Shown here: piece by piece, positions 9,404 to 17,830 of the stretch | Numbering within the stretch: position 1 is the stretch's first letter | Layout: each line of letters begins with the position of its first letter | Origin: Actinocrinis sp035650855 | GTDB lineage: Bacteria; Actinomycetota; Actinomycetes; Streptomycetales; Catenulisporaceae | Reading direction: 5' to 3' | DNA length: 64,000 nucleotides | Assembly: GCF_035650855.1 (NCBI RefSeq) | Contig: NZ_DASRGV010000061.1 | Span: forward strand, 1 to 64,000 | Notes under the pieces: generated by a model | Seen by the model: only the letters and a program-made list of their open reading frames with translations | Databases searched by the model: none | Told to the model about the DNA's origin: nothing | Translations under genes and position numbers: made by a program

Positions 9404-10711
9404 TCACCAGGAGTCGTTGCCGCTCCTGGGCAGCACCGGCAATCCGTACTCACGTCGCAGCTGCCCGACCCGTACGGCCGCCATCGCGCGTCGCGGCGAG
9501 GACTCAGGCAGCGAAGCCAGCAGCGCCTCCCAGGCCTGAAGGTCCTCGTCGCCCCAGGCGGTTCGCGTCCATGTGTCGAGCAGGCCGGGATCGCGGCGGG
9601 TCAGCAGCGCGGCGCGCATTTGGTTGGCGAGACGGTCACGCATCCGCGCGACACCGGGTGCGTCAGATTCGGGCAGCAACGGACCGCGATACGCACGCGC
9701 GGCTTCTGAGACCGCGCCGAGCTCCAGCGCTTGAGCCACCTCGAGGAAGTCTGCTTCGACCGGGACGCGCAGCCGGTACGGCCGCGAGTCGAGCAGCTTC
9801 GGGCCGAGCAGATGCCGCAGCCGCGAGAGTTCGGCCCGCAGCGTGACCGGATTGACCGTGCGCTCGCCGTACAGCTCCAGGCAGAGCTGATCGCCCGTCA
9901 GCCCGTCGCCGTGGCGGGCCAGCAGCACGACGATCTCGCTGTGCCTGCGGCCGAGCCGCAGCGACTGCGGACCGAAGTTCAGCAGCGCCTCGTCCCGGCC
10001 GAGCGCCTGAAGGGCCGCGGTTCCGACGGTCCCGAGCACCGGACCCAGCGGCGGCAGCGAGCCGGCCAGGTGTGCTTCCGCGGCGCGCGCCGTGGCCTGG
10101 ACCAGCGCGAGGCTCTGCGGGCTGGCCAGATGATCGCCGCCGGTGATGTCCACCGCGCCGAGCAGGACGCCGGTGCGCGGGTCGTGGATCGGCGCCGCCG
10201 CGCAGGTCCACGGCTGAACCAGGCTGCTGTAATGCTCGGCGGCGAAGATCTGCACCGCGTGGTCGACGGCGGTCGCGACGCCGGGGGCGTTGGTCCCGGC
10301 GTGCCCCTCGTCCCAGCTGGCACCGGGCACGAAGTTCATCGCCTCGGCCTTGCGCAGCACTCCGGCGTGCCCTTCCACCCACAGCAGCCGGCCGACGGCG
10401 TCGCAGACCGCGAGGACGTGCTCGCCGTCGTCGGCGACCGCGCCGAGCAGGTCGCGCAGCAACGGCATCACCGTGGCCAGCGGATGCGAACGCCGGTACT
10501 CCTCCAGCGCCTCGTCCACCAGATCGACGGGGGCCAGGGCGTCCGGCGGCACCTGCGCGCCGGCCGATCTGCGCCAGGAATCGGCGACCACGGGGCGCAC
10601 CGGACCCGCGATCGACGAGCCCGTCACGAACGCCTCGTGCGCTCTGCGCAGCTGCCCGGCCCGCCGTCGCGGGTCGGCGCCGATCTCCAATGCCAGCCAG
10701 GGATTGCCCAC
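9404..10711 (-). CDS. GAF-domain transcriptional regulator, AcoR-like without AAA+ domain
   Basis: A 435-residue protein. The N-terminal two thirds resemble the sensor half of AcoR: SWRRS near residue 47, then a GAF domain with MNFVPGASWDEGHAGTNAPG and a QPWTCAAAPIHDP segment. The sigma-54 AAA+ domain and Fis helix of AcoR are missing. Instead the C-terminal third (from about residue 275) contains a winged-helix-like region, VVLLARHGDGLTGDQLCLELYGE...VNPVTLRAELSRLRHLLG. This domain layout occurs next to aldehyde or alcohol dehydrogenase genes in actinomycetes, where sigma-54 is absent. It probably activates the downstream dehydrogenase genes in response to a small metabolite. Confidence 0.85.
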   Translation of the reverse strand: MGNPWLALEIGADPRRRAGQLRRAHEAFVTGSSIAGPVRPVVADSWRRSAGAQVPPDALAPVDLVDEALEEYRRSHPLATVMPLLRDLLGAVADDGEHVLAVCDAVGRLLWVEGHAGVLRKAEAMNFVPGASWDEGHAGTNAPGVATAVDHAVQIFAAEHYSSLVQPWTCAAAPIHDPRTGVLLGAVDITGGDHLASPQSLALVQATARAAEAHLAGSLPPLGPVLGTVGTAALQALGRDEALLNFGPQSLRLGRRHSEIVVLLARHGDGLTGDQLCLELYGERTVNPVTLRAELSRLRHLLGPKLLDSRPYRLRVPVEADFLEVAQALELGAVSEAARAYRGPLLPESDAPGVARMRDRLANQMRAALLTRRDPGLLDTWTRTAWGDEDLQAWEALLASLPESSPRRAMAAVRVGQLRREYGLPVLPRSGNDSW

Positions 10712-10882
10712 CAGCGCTCCTCCATGGCGAGGGCCGTTCCCGACGCCATCGTCACCTATCCTGCACGGTAAGGCAACGGAGCGTGCCGGACTTGGGCAGA
10801 CTGGTGCCGCGATTCACTCTTGCGGGACAAGGGAATTCGGCGCACTCAGATATACGTGGGCTGACTCGTTCGGCCGTGGACG

Positions 10883-11311
10883 TCAACGGAAGCGTTCGAC
10901 GAAGCGGCGTTGCCAGGGCGTTTCCACGGCGCGTCGGGCATAGCATTCGCGCACGTATGCGATTGCGTCGCGCGGCGCGAGGCCGTCGAGCACGGCCAGG
11001 CACGACAGCGCGGTACCGGTGCGGCCGATGCCGCCCCCGCACGCGATCTCGACTCGCTCGGTGGCCGCTCGGGCCCACGCGTCGTGCAGCGCGTCCACGG
11101 CAGCCGAAGGCTCGGCCGGCAGCCGGAAGTCCGGCCACCGCAGCCAGCGCGACTGCCAGGGAACGGCGGGGGGTTCTTTCCCGAGCAGATACAACGCGAA
11201 CGTCGGCTCCTGGCCGTCCGGAAGCGGCCCGCGCAGGCCGCGGCCCCGGACGCGCCGACCGGACGGCAGGGTCAGCAGCCCTGCGGTCCCCGGCTCCCAC
11301 GCGGCGGTCAT
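10883..11311 (-). CDS. Small protein-tyrosine/dual-specificity phosphatase-like protein
   Basis: A 142-residue protein with the cysteine-phosphatase signature C-X5-R as CGGGIGRTG (Cys91, Arg97), and a WPD-type loop WPDF (Asp61) that would supply the general acid. All three catalytic elements are therefore present. The ATG at 11311 is chosen because a longer start would run into the promoter and start of the divergent sigma factor gene at 11376. No clear Shine-Dalgarno sequence is seen. The target is unknown. The 171 bases between this gene and the GAF regulator hold no gene. Confidence 0.85.
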   Translation of the reverse strand: MTAAWEPGTAGLLTLPSGRRVRGRGLRGPLPDGQEPTFALYLLGKEPPAVPWQSRWLRWPDFRLPAEPSAAVDALHDAWARAATERVEIACGGGIGRTGTALSCLAVLDGLAPRDAIAYVRECYARRAVETPWQRRFVERFR

Positions 11312-11375
11312 CGGGCGAGCGTAACCGACCCGCTTCGGCCTGCTTCTGTCGGCAGCGCCGCCTACGATCGCTCTT

Positions 11376-12368
11376 ATGTCCGCTATCACCGCCGCTGTCG
11401 CAGTCGAGGGGTTCGAGCCGGAGCAGCTCGAACTGCACCGCCGCGAGCTGACCGGGTACTGCTACCGCATGCTCGGCTCGTTCGCCGAGGCGGAGGATGC
11501 GGTCCAGGAGACGCTGATCCGCGCGTGGAAGGCGCAGGGCGGCTTCCAGGGCCGCTCCTCGGTGCGCACCTGGCTGCACCGCGTGGCCACCAACGTGTGC
11601 CTGGACATGCTGCGCGGGCGCAAGCGGCGCGCGCTGCCGATGGGCCTGGTCCCGTCGACCACCGCCGCGGAGGTGATGCGGACCGGCGACATCGGCCCGG
11701 AGATCGGCGAGGGCAGCTGGGTGCTGCCGGTGCCCGATTCCCGCGTCCTGCCCGAGCACGCCGATCCGGCGCAGGTGACCGCGCAGCGCGACAGCGTCCG
11801 GCTGGCGTTCATAGCCGCGCTGCAACACCTGCCGCCGCGCCAGCGCTCGGTACTCCTTTTGCGCGAGGTGCTCGACTGGTCCGCGGCCGAGGTGGCCGAC
11901 CTGCTCGACAGCAGCGTCGCCGCGGTGAACAGCGCGCTGCAACGGGCCCGGGCCACCCTCGCCGCGCAGCAGCTCGACGATCCGACAGCCGACGACCCGG
12001 CGCAGCGCGACCTGCTCGCCGAGTTCGTGGACGCCTTCGAACGCTACGACGTCGACCGGCTCACCACGCTCCTGCACGACGACGCGGTGCAGGCGATGCC
12101 GCCCTACGAGCTCTGGCTGCGCGGCGCGGCGGAGATCGGCCGCTGGATGCTCGGCCCCGGCGCGGAATGCCGCGGCTCGCGCCTGCTGCCGGCCGGCACC
12201 GCGAACGGCGCGGTCGCGTTCGGGCAGTACCGCAGCGACGGGCACGGCGGCTTCACGCCGTTCGCGCTCCAGCTCGTTCGCGTCGACGGCGACCGGATCG
12301 CCGAGATCCACAGCTTCCTCATGCCCGAGCTGCTGTTCCCGCTCTTCGGCCTGTCCTTGACCCTCTGA
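11376..12368 (+). CDS. ECF-like RNA polymerase sigma factor with SnoaL-like C-terminal domain
   Basis: A 330-residue sigma factor. Region 2 (about residues 20-85) contains YCYRMLGSFAEAEDAVQETLIRAW in two parts of the usual pattern, and region 4 (about 145-195) contains LPPRQRSVLLLREVLDWSAAEVADLL. From about residue 205 a SnoaL/NTF2-like domain follows (LLAEFVDAFERYDVDRLTTLL...). This layout matches the actinobacterial SigG/SigX5-type family in which the C-terminal domain replaces a separate anti-sigma factor. It is divergent from the phosphatase gene and lies 108 bases before the DUF899 gene, a frequent partner. Confidence 0.93.
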   Translation: MSAITAAVAVEGFEPEQLELHRRELTGYCYRMLGSFAEAEDAVQETLIRAWKAQGGFQGRSSVRTWLHRVATNVCLDMLRGRKRRALPMGLVPSTTAAEVMRTGDIGPEIGEGSWVLPVPDSRVLPEHADPAQVTAQRDSVRLAFIAALQHLPPRQRSVLLLREVLDWSAAEVADLLDSSVAAVNSALQRARATLAAQQLDDPTADDPAQRDLLAEFVDAFERYDVDRLTTLLHDDAVQAMPPYELWLRGAAEIGRWMLGPGAECRGSRLLPAGTANGAVAFGQYRSDGHGGFTPFALQLVRVDGDRIAEIHSFLMPELLFPLFGLSLTL

Positions 12369-12476
12369 CCCGACCGCCCTCGGAACCCGTTGGCGAGGGA
12401 GCGATGAGTTTCGCCGAACCGGATCGTCCAAGCCGGTGAAAGCGAACCATCGCACCCGAACCGAAGGGGACCGAAG

Positions 12477-13217
12477 ATGAGCCTTCCGCAGGTCGTCTCG
12501 CGCGAGGAGTGGACCGAGGCCCGCAAGCGGTTGCTGCTGCGGGAGAAGGAGATGACCCGGGCGCGCGACGCGCTCAACGCCGACCGCCGGCGGCTGCCGA
12601 CGGTCCGGATCGACAAGCCGTACACGTTCCAGGGCCCGGGCGGGCCGGCCTCGCTGGCCGACCTGTTCGAGGGCCGCCGCCAGCTGGTGGTGCAGCACGT
12701 GATGTTCGATCCGGACTGGGACGGGGCCTGCAAGGGCTGCACCGCGGGGATCGACGAGCTGTCGCCCGGCCTGCTCGCGCACCTGCACTCGCGGGACACC
12801 ACCTACGCGCTGGTCTCCCGCGCGCCGCTGGAGAAGCTCCAGGCGTACGCCGCGAGCCGCGGCTGGACGCTGCCGTGGTACTCCTCCTTCGGCAGCGACT
12901 TCAACTACGACTTCCACGTCACCCTGGACCGCTCGGTCGCCCCGGTCGAGTTCAACTACCGCGACGAGCACGAACTGGCCGGGGCCGGGCTGACCTGGAT
13001 CCTGGAGGGCACCTCGGAGCAGCCCGGCCTGAGCTGCTTCCTGCGCGACGGCGACCAGGTCTTCCACACCTACTCGACCTTCGCCCGCGGCACCGAGCAG
13101 CTCGGCGGCTCGTACGGGGTGCTGGACATGACCGCGCTCGGCCGGCAGGAGGCCTGGGAGGAACCCAAGGGCAGGGTGGAGAAGCCGCACGGCGCCGACC
13201 CCAGCTTCACCGACTGA
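12477..13217 (+). CDS. DUF899 thioredoxin-fold protein
   Basis: A 246-residue DUF899 protein with the characteristic YTFQGPGG, VVQHVMFDPDWD and CKGCTAG (residues 82-88) motifs. The CxxC in a thioredoxin-like setting suggests a redox role, but the reaction is not known. AAGGGGA precedes the ATG. DUF899 genes are often found beside ECF-like sigma factors, and here the sigma gene ends 108 bases upstream, so co-regulation is likely. Confidence 0.92.
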   Translation: MSLPQVVSREEWTEARKRLLLREKEMTRARDALNADRRRLPTVRIDKPYTFQGPGGPASLADLFEGRRQLVVQHVMFDPDWDGACKGCTAGIDELSPGLLAHLHSRDTTYALVSRAPLEKLQAYAASRGWTLPWYSSFGSDFNYDFHVTLDRSVAPVEFNYRDEHELAGAGLTWILEGTSEQPGLSCFLRDGDQVFHTYSTFARGTEQLGGSYGVLDMTALGRQEAWEEPKGRVEKPHGADPSFTD

Positions 13218-13286
13218 ACCGTCGCCCGATCGCGACAGCAGGGGCAGAGCGCACGGGGGACGTGCAACGGGGGTACGGAGGCGACT

Positions 13287-13898
13287 ATGACCGGTACGGC
13301 CGTGAGCTGGGGGCTCGGTGCGGCTCTGGCCATGGTCGCCTCCGTCGCCGTCTGGCGGCTCACCCGGCCGCCGGCGCGCCGGACCGTGCCGCATCAGCGT
13401 ACGGATTCGGCGCTGCATCTGCTCATGGCGCTGGGCATGGCGGCGATGCTGCTGCCGCACGGCGAGCCGATGACAACGACGATGACGATGACGACGGCGC
13501 TGACGATCGGTTTCGGTGCGGCGGCAGTCGCGCTGATCGCGCGGGGCCGGCTGCATCACGCGGTGATGACTGGAATCATGGCGCTGATGACGCATGGCGA
13601 ACGGACGCCGATGTCGATCAGTGCCTTGCCAACCAGCGCTAGGCCAACCGGCGAGCCCGTGCATGCCGGGGCGATGCAGATGGCGATGTCGTCCGGTGGG
13701 TCCGGTGCCTCGCTGCTCCTGATCGCCGCGTTCTGCTACGCAGCCGCGTCGGCGTGCGTATTCGTGTGGCGGATGCCCGCCTTCGCCGGCTACGGCAAGT
13801 CCGGCCCCTCGCGCCGGTGCGCCGCCGATCCGCTCGGCCGCGGCTGCGAGATCACGATGCTGATCAGCACCGCGGTCATGCTCCTGCCCATGATCTGA
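13287..13898 (+). CDS. DUF5134 integral membrane protein
   Basis: A 203-residue membrane protein of the DUF5134 type. Five or so hydrophobic segments are visible: residues 6-21, 45-57, about 65-85, about 140-158 and the extreme C-terminus. The short loops are rich in Met and His (HLLMALGMAAMLLPHGEPM; HAGAMQMAM), which is typical of this family and may point to metal handling, though no function is established. GGAGG precedes the ATG by 8 bases. It is convergent with the YccF gene, with only 13 bases between the stops. Confidence 0.88.
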   Translation: MTGTAVSWGLGAALAMVASVAVWRLTRPPARRTVPHQRTDSALHLLMALGMAAMLLPHGEPMTTTMTMTTALTIGFGAAAVALIARGRLHHAVMTGIMALMTHGERTPMSISALPTSARPTGEPVHAGAMQMAMSSGGSGASLLLIAAFCYAAASACVFVWRMPAFAGYGKSGPSRRCAADPLGRGCEITMLISTAVMLLPMI

Positions 13899-13911
13899 AC
13901 GACCGCGCCGG

Positions 13912-14301
13912 TCAGATCGAGCCCGGCGTGCCGCTCGGCACGATCTGCACGCCCAGCGGGACCAGCGAGATCGGGATCAGCTTGAAGTTGGCGAGGCCGA
14001 GCGGGATGCCGATGACCGTCAGGCACAGCACCGCCCCGGTGACCAGGTGCCCGATCGCCAGCCACCAGCCGAACAGCAGAACCCAGACCACGTTGCCGAT
14101 GACCGAGGCCACGCCCGCGGTCTGGCGCGGCAGGATCGAGCGGCCGAAGGGCCACAGCGCGTAGTTGGCGATGCGGAACGCGGCGAACCCGAACGGAATC
14201 GTGATGATCAGGACGAAGCACAGCAGTCCGGCCAGCGCGTAGCCGATCGCGAGCCACAGTCCGCACAGCACGAACCAGATGACGTTCAGGATGAGTCTCA
14301 T
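13912..14301 (-). CDS. YccF-family inner membrane protein
   Basis: A 129-residue membrane protein with two similar halves, each carrying hydrophobic helices and the repeated pattern ITIPFGFAAFRIANYALWPFG / IGIPLGLANFKLIPISLVPLG. This internal duplication is the YccF domain signature. The function is unknown. The protein is of the expected length and is likely monocistronic. Confidence 0.92.
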   Translation of the reverse strand: MRLILNVIWFVLCGLWLAIGYALAGLLCFVLIITIPFGFAAFRIANYALWPFGRSILPRQTAGVASVIGNVVWVLLFGWWLAIGHLVTGAVLCLTVIGIPLGLANFKLIPISLVPLGVQIVPSGTPGSI

Positions 14302-14752
14302 ACTTACAAGCTCACCGCATCGCGCCGTTCAATGCACCTCCGCCGGGCGCCCGCGATCCACGGCGGCCGGTCCGCGCCGCGAAAGTTACGGCATCCGGCC
14401 GCTGTCGTCGATCCGACGTTCGACACATGTCGCGGCGTTGCCCGGCGGCGCGCCGAAACGCCGACGCGCCGTGCGGCACGTGCAAGTTTCAGGAGCGGGG
14501 GTTGTCAACTTCCTGCAGCCCGAATCCGCCGCCGCGCCGGATCGCCGAGTAAAGCCGCTGCTGAACGTCCGGTTTGCCGGGCAAGGCGCCGGCCGCAGCC
14601 GCTCGGTCCCGCGCATGTTTGGTTACCCGGCATTTACCGGCACCGCCGCGCCCCGCTAGTTTTCCGGCGCGCCGGGACCTGCGGGCGGCCCGGCGATCCG
14701 CGCGGCCCGCACCGGCGCAGGCCGCCGCTCACCGGGAAGGGATTGCTTCGGG
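14302..14752. other. Divergent intergenic region between yccF and the GH6 cellulase gene
   Basis: These 451 bases separate two divergent genes and contain no convincing gene. A minus-strand TTGACA is present at 14505-14500 but has no good -10 at 17 bases. No CebR-like palindrome is visible upstream of the cellulase gene. The last 20 bases hold GGGAAGGG as the cellulase ribosome-binding site. Confidence 0.5.
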
Positions 14753-16240
14753 ATGCGCGTACCAGACCTCTTCGACCGGAGGCGCGACTCGGCGCGTCCG
14801 GATCGCGCCCGCAGGCGCCGAGGCGCCGTCGCCGTCGGCGCGTCGACCGTGGCCATGCTGACGCTCGCCGCCGTCACCCAGCTCACCGGCGTCGCCGCCG
14901 CCGGCAGCATCGCGAGCGGCACGCAGTTCTACGTCTACCCGAACTCGGCCGTGATGAAGTGGGACGCGGCGAACCCCGGCGACTCGCGCGAACCGCTCAT
15001 CGCCTCCCAGATCGCCTCGCAGCCGCAGGGCATCTGGTTCGCCAACTACACCCCCGCCACGGTGCAGTCCGACGCCTCGGCGATCACCAGCGCGGCCGCC
15101 GCCGCGGGCAAGACCCCGGTCCTGGTGATGTACAACATCCCGAACCGGGACTGCGGCGGAGCCTCCGCGGGCGGCGCGCCCGACATCGCCAGCTACAAGA
15201 GCTACGTGCAGAGCTTCGCCAACGGTCTCGGCACGCACCAGGTGATCGTGATCCTGGAGCCGGACTCGCTGGCGCTGCAGACCTGCCTCTCCTCGCAGCA
15301 GGCCGCCGATCGGGATTCGGCTCTCGCCTTCGCCGGCCAGGCGATCCACAGCGCCGACCCGGCGGCGAAGGTGTACATGGACGCCGGGCACTCGGGCTGG
15401 AACTCGCCCTCGACCCAGGCCGCCGCACTCAACGCGGCGAGCGTGAAGACCAGCGCCGACGGCATCTTCTCCAACGTCTCGAACTTCATGAACACCTCGG
15501 ACGAGGTGAACTACGACAAGCAGGTGCTCTCCGCGCTCGGCAACCCCTCGAACCTGCACATCGTGGTCGACACCAGCCGCAACGGCAACGGTCCGGCGCC
15601 CGGCAACCCGTGGTGCGACCCGAGCGGGCGCGCGCTCGGCCAGTGGCCGACCGCGAACACCGGCGACTCCGCCGTGGACGCGTATCTGTGGGTCAAGCCG
15701 CCGGGTGAATCAGACGGCTGCGCTGACGCCGCGGGCACCTTCGACCCCGCGCTCGCCTACGCGCTGATCGTAAATGGTCCGATTCACAGCTACTCGCCGA
15801 CTCCGTCCGCCTCCGCGACGAGCGCCAGCCCGTCCGCCTCGCCGAGCAATTCGCCGTCCGCGTCCCCGTCGGCCTCGCCCTCGCACAGCCCGTCGAGTTC
15901 GCCCTCGGCCAGCGCGGGATCGGGACCGTGTCACGTGACGTACGCCAACTCGAGCAGCTGGCCCGGCGGCTTCACCGCGAGCATCACGATCAACAACACC
16001 GGCACCGCGCCGATCAACGGCTGGACGGTGACGTTCCGCTACAACGGCGACCAGAAGGTCACCAACGCCTGGGGCGCCACCGCGTCGCAGAGCGGTGCGA
16101 CCGTGACCCTCACGAACGTGTCCTACGACGGATCGATCGCTCCCGGCGGAACACTGACCGGGGTCGGGATGCAGGGCACGTGGACGTCGAGCAACGCGGC
16201 CCCGAGCAACTTCACGCTCAACGGAGCGGCCTGCTCCTGA
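14753..16240 (+). CDS. Secreted GH6 cellulase (endoglucanase/cellobiohydrolase) with CBM2
   Basis: A 495-residue exported enzyme. Residues 1-50 are a signal peptide with an Arg-rich start. The GH6 domain (about 55-340) carries the two catalytic aspartates of the family: Asp133 in MYNIPNRDC and the general acid Asp171 in VILEPDSLAL. A Ser/Pro/Ala linker (about 345-388) leads to a C-terminal CBM2 (about 390-495) beginning CHVTYANSSSWPGGF. GH6 enzymes cleave beta-1,4-glucan with inversion, and the CBM2 binds crystalline cellulose. It is flanked by a downstream hairpin and stands alone. Confidence 0.96.
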   Translation: MRVPDLFDRRRDSARPDRARRRRGAVAVGASTVAMLTLAAVTQLTGVAAAGSIASGTQFYVYPNSAVMKWDAANPGDSREPLIASQIASQPQGIWFANYTPATVQSDASAITSAAAAAGKTPVLVMYNIPNRDCGGASAGGAPDIASYKSYVQSFANGLGTHQVIVILEPDSLALQTCLSSQQAADRDSALAFAGQAIHSADPAAKVYMDAGHSGWNSPSTQAAALNAASVKTSADGIFSNVSNFMNTSDEVNYDKQVLSALGNPSNLHIVVDTSRNGNGPAPGNPWCDPSGRALGQWPTANTGDSAVDAYLWVKPPGESDGCADAAGTFDPALAYALIVNGPIHSYSPTPSASATSASPSASPSNSPSASPSASPSHSPSSSPSASAGSGPCHVTYANSSSWPGGFTASITINNTGTAPINGWTVTFRYNGDQKVTNAWGATASQSGATVTLTNVSYDGSIAPGGTLTGVGMQGTWTSSNAAPSNFTLNGAACS

Positions 16241-16612
16241 GCCGCAGCCGCTGCCCGGGATAACGGGGACGGGGAAGACGGCCGGTCCGGCGACGGACCG
16301 GCCGTCCGCGTGTGCGATACCGACCACCGCGAATCAAAACGCTTACGGCTCCCGGTGAACAAGGGTGCCCACCTGCGGCTTTCATGAAACCTGGAGATTC
16401 TTTTAAGCTTATTTTCAGCTTACTTTGCGGACACGTGAGGCTTTCCGCTGTCGAATGCGTACGGGTTGCAGACCGCTCGGGCCGACTACAGCTCGTCGTG
16501 ATCCGAGGGCAAGCGCTCGGCTCGTACCCTCATGTCTGCATCCTGCGACAACCCCGACAAACCCACAGCGGCCGACCGGCCGCGCGGGGAACTGCGCAAG
16601 GAGACAAATTCC
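16241..16612. other. Intergenic region with terminator and AT-rich direct repeats
   Basis: These 372 bases contain the cellulase terminator (16277-16306), then an unusually AT-rich island (about 16398-16430). In it lie two 11-base tandem units, AGCTTATTTTC (16406-16416) and AGCTTACTTTG (16417-16427). The island probably belongs to the control region of the secreted-protein gene starting at 16613. No gene is seen. Confidence 0.55.
16277..16306 (+). terminator. Hairpin terminator after the GH6 gene
   Basis: A perfect 12-bp inverted repeat (16277-16288 and 16295-16306) with a 6-base loop begins 37 bases after the cellulase stop codon. No T-run follows. Confidence 0.75.
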
Positions 16613-17623
16613 ATGCTGAACCACAACGGCGCGGGCACCACCCGTGCCGGACGCACCACGCCGCGGTCGCGCCGGACCGTGGCCGGACTCTGCACCATAG
16701 CCCTGGTCGCATTCGGCGCCTCGCTGACGGCGGGCGCCGCGTCCGCGAACGTCGTCGCCGATGCTGCGGGCGGCGCGCCCGCCAACACCGCGGCCTCGTC
16801 GAGCGGCACCGTCCACTACGTGCACACGCACGGCCGCACCGTCCGCGTCGAAACCCACGGCCGCCACGGCGTGGTCGCCCAGCACGGCGCGCGGTCCCAG
16901 GCCCGGGTCCGGCCGCAGGCCGGCGGCGACCTGATCTACAACGGCGGTCCGGTCGAGCACAGCCCCACGGTGTACCTGGTCTTCTGGGGCAACCAGTGGG
17001 ACAGCGACAGCAACGGCGTGCAGTCGTACCTGCAGGGCTTCTTCGGCGGGCTCGGCGGCTCCGGCGACAACTGGTCCACGATCATGACGCAGTACACCGA
17101 CAGCAGCGGCTCGGGCCCATCCTTCAACGGCTCGGTGCTCGGCGGCACTTGGGTCGACGACTCCTCCTCCGCTCCGAGCAACGCGTCGCAGTCCGACATC
17201 GCGGCCGAGGCCGTGGTCGGCGCGCAGCACTTCGGAGTCTCCGGCCCGGACGCGGACGTGTTCGTGGTCAGCCCGAGCGGCACCAGCCCCGACGGCTTCC
17301 CGAACTCCGGCTTCTGCGCCTGGCACGACTGGAACGGCACCACCGCGTACACGAACATGCCGTACGTCCTGGACGCCGGCTCCGGTTGCGGCGCCAACTC
17401 GGTGCAGAACCAGCTCGACGGCTACAGCATCGTCGGCGGGCACGAGTACGCCGAAGCCGTCACCGACCCCGAGCCCTCCAGCGGCTGGGTGGCCTCCGAC
17501 GGCGAGGAGAACGGCGACCTGTGCGCCTGGCAGGGGCTGACCACCCTGAGCCTGTCCACCGGCACCTACGCGATCCAGCCGACCTGGAGCAACAACGCGG
17601 GCGGCTGCGCCACCTCCGGCTGA
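16613..17623 (+). CDS. Secreted protein with HEYAE motif, possible metalloprotease-like
   Basis: A 336-residue exported protein. The ATG at 16613 has AGGAGAC seven bases upstream. An Arg-rich start and a hydrophobic stretch give a signal peptide ending near ASANVV (about residue 47). The mature protein has the pattern YNGGPVEHSPTVYLVFWG, then a large secreted domain and GGHEYAEAVTDP near residue 283. Many bacterial secreted proteins of unknown function, distantly like EXORDIUM/phosphate-induced protein 1, share HExxE...TDP; the HExxE suggests a gluzincin-like metal site, but catalysis is not shown. Four Cys may form disulfides. Confidence 0.8.
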   Translation: MLNHNGAGTTRAGRTTPRSRRTVAGLCTIALVAFGASLTAGAASANVVADAAGGAPANTAASSSGTVHYVHTHGRTVRVETHGRHGVVAQHGARSQARVRPQAGGDLIYNGGPVEHSPTVYLVFWGNQWDSDSNGVQSYLQGFFGGLGGSGDNWSTIMTQYTDSSGSGPSFNGSVLGGTWVDDSSSAPSNASQSDIAAEAVVGAQHFGVSGPDADVFVVSPSGTSPDGFPNSGFCAWHDWNGTTAYTNMPYVLDAGSGCGANSVQNQLDGYSIVGGHEYAEAVTDPEPSSGWVASDGEENGDLCAWQGLTTLSLSTGTYAIQPTWSNNAGGCATSG

Positions 17624-17725
17624 GCTCCGCCTCCAGCCGGACTCCGCCGAACCGCAAGTGGTTGATGGTCGTGTGCACTAACGCACCGACGGGCTGGTCC
17701 TAGCGCGTCCGGCCCGTCTGACCGC

Positions 17726-17763
17726 CTGCCTGGCACGAGCCCTTCCCGGCTCGTGCCAGGCAG
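17726..17763 (+). terminator. Hairpin terminator after the HEYAE-motif gene
   Basis: A perfect 16-bp inverted repeat (17726-17741 and 17748-17763) with loop CTTCCC, followed directly by TTTCG. It lies 103 bases after the stop codon. Confidence 0.8.
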
Positions 17764-17830
17764 TTTCGCGTTCGCTGACGGCGTACGGCCGCGCCATCGC
17801 GTAATGCTGTAATCGTGTAATCATCGTTGC

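Noticed and set aside
13470..13500. Short GATGACGATGAC-like repeats in the DUF5134 gene
   Set aside because: They encode a Met/Thr run within a loop of the protein and look like ordinary coding low complexity.
10752..13664. A 970-codon open frame on the minus strand opposite the sigma factor and DUF899 genes
   Set aside because: It is an antisense shadow caused by high GC. Its translation is low-complexity Arg/Ala/Gly-rich, and the plus-strand genes have clear family motifs.
14500..14505. Minus-strand TTGACA upstream of yccF
   Set aside because: The hexamer 17 bases downstream is TTGCAC, a poor -10, and it lies about 200 bases from the gene.
16354..16360. Single GGTGAAC (GTTCACC on minus), a PHO-box-like heptamer
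   Set aside because: Only one unit is present with no neighbour at 11 bases, so it is not a PHO box.
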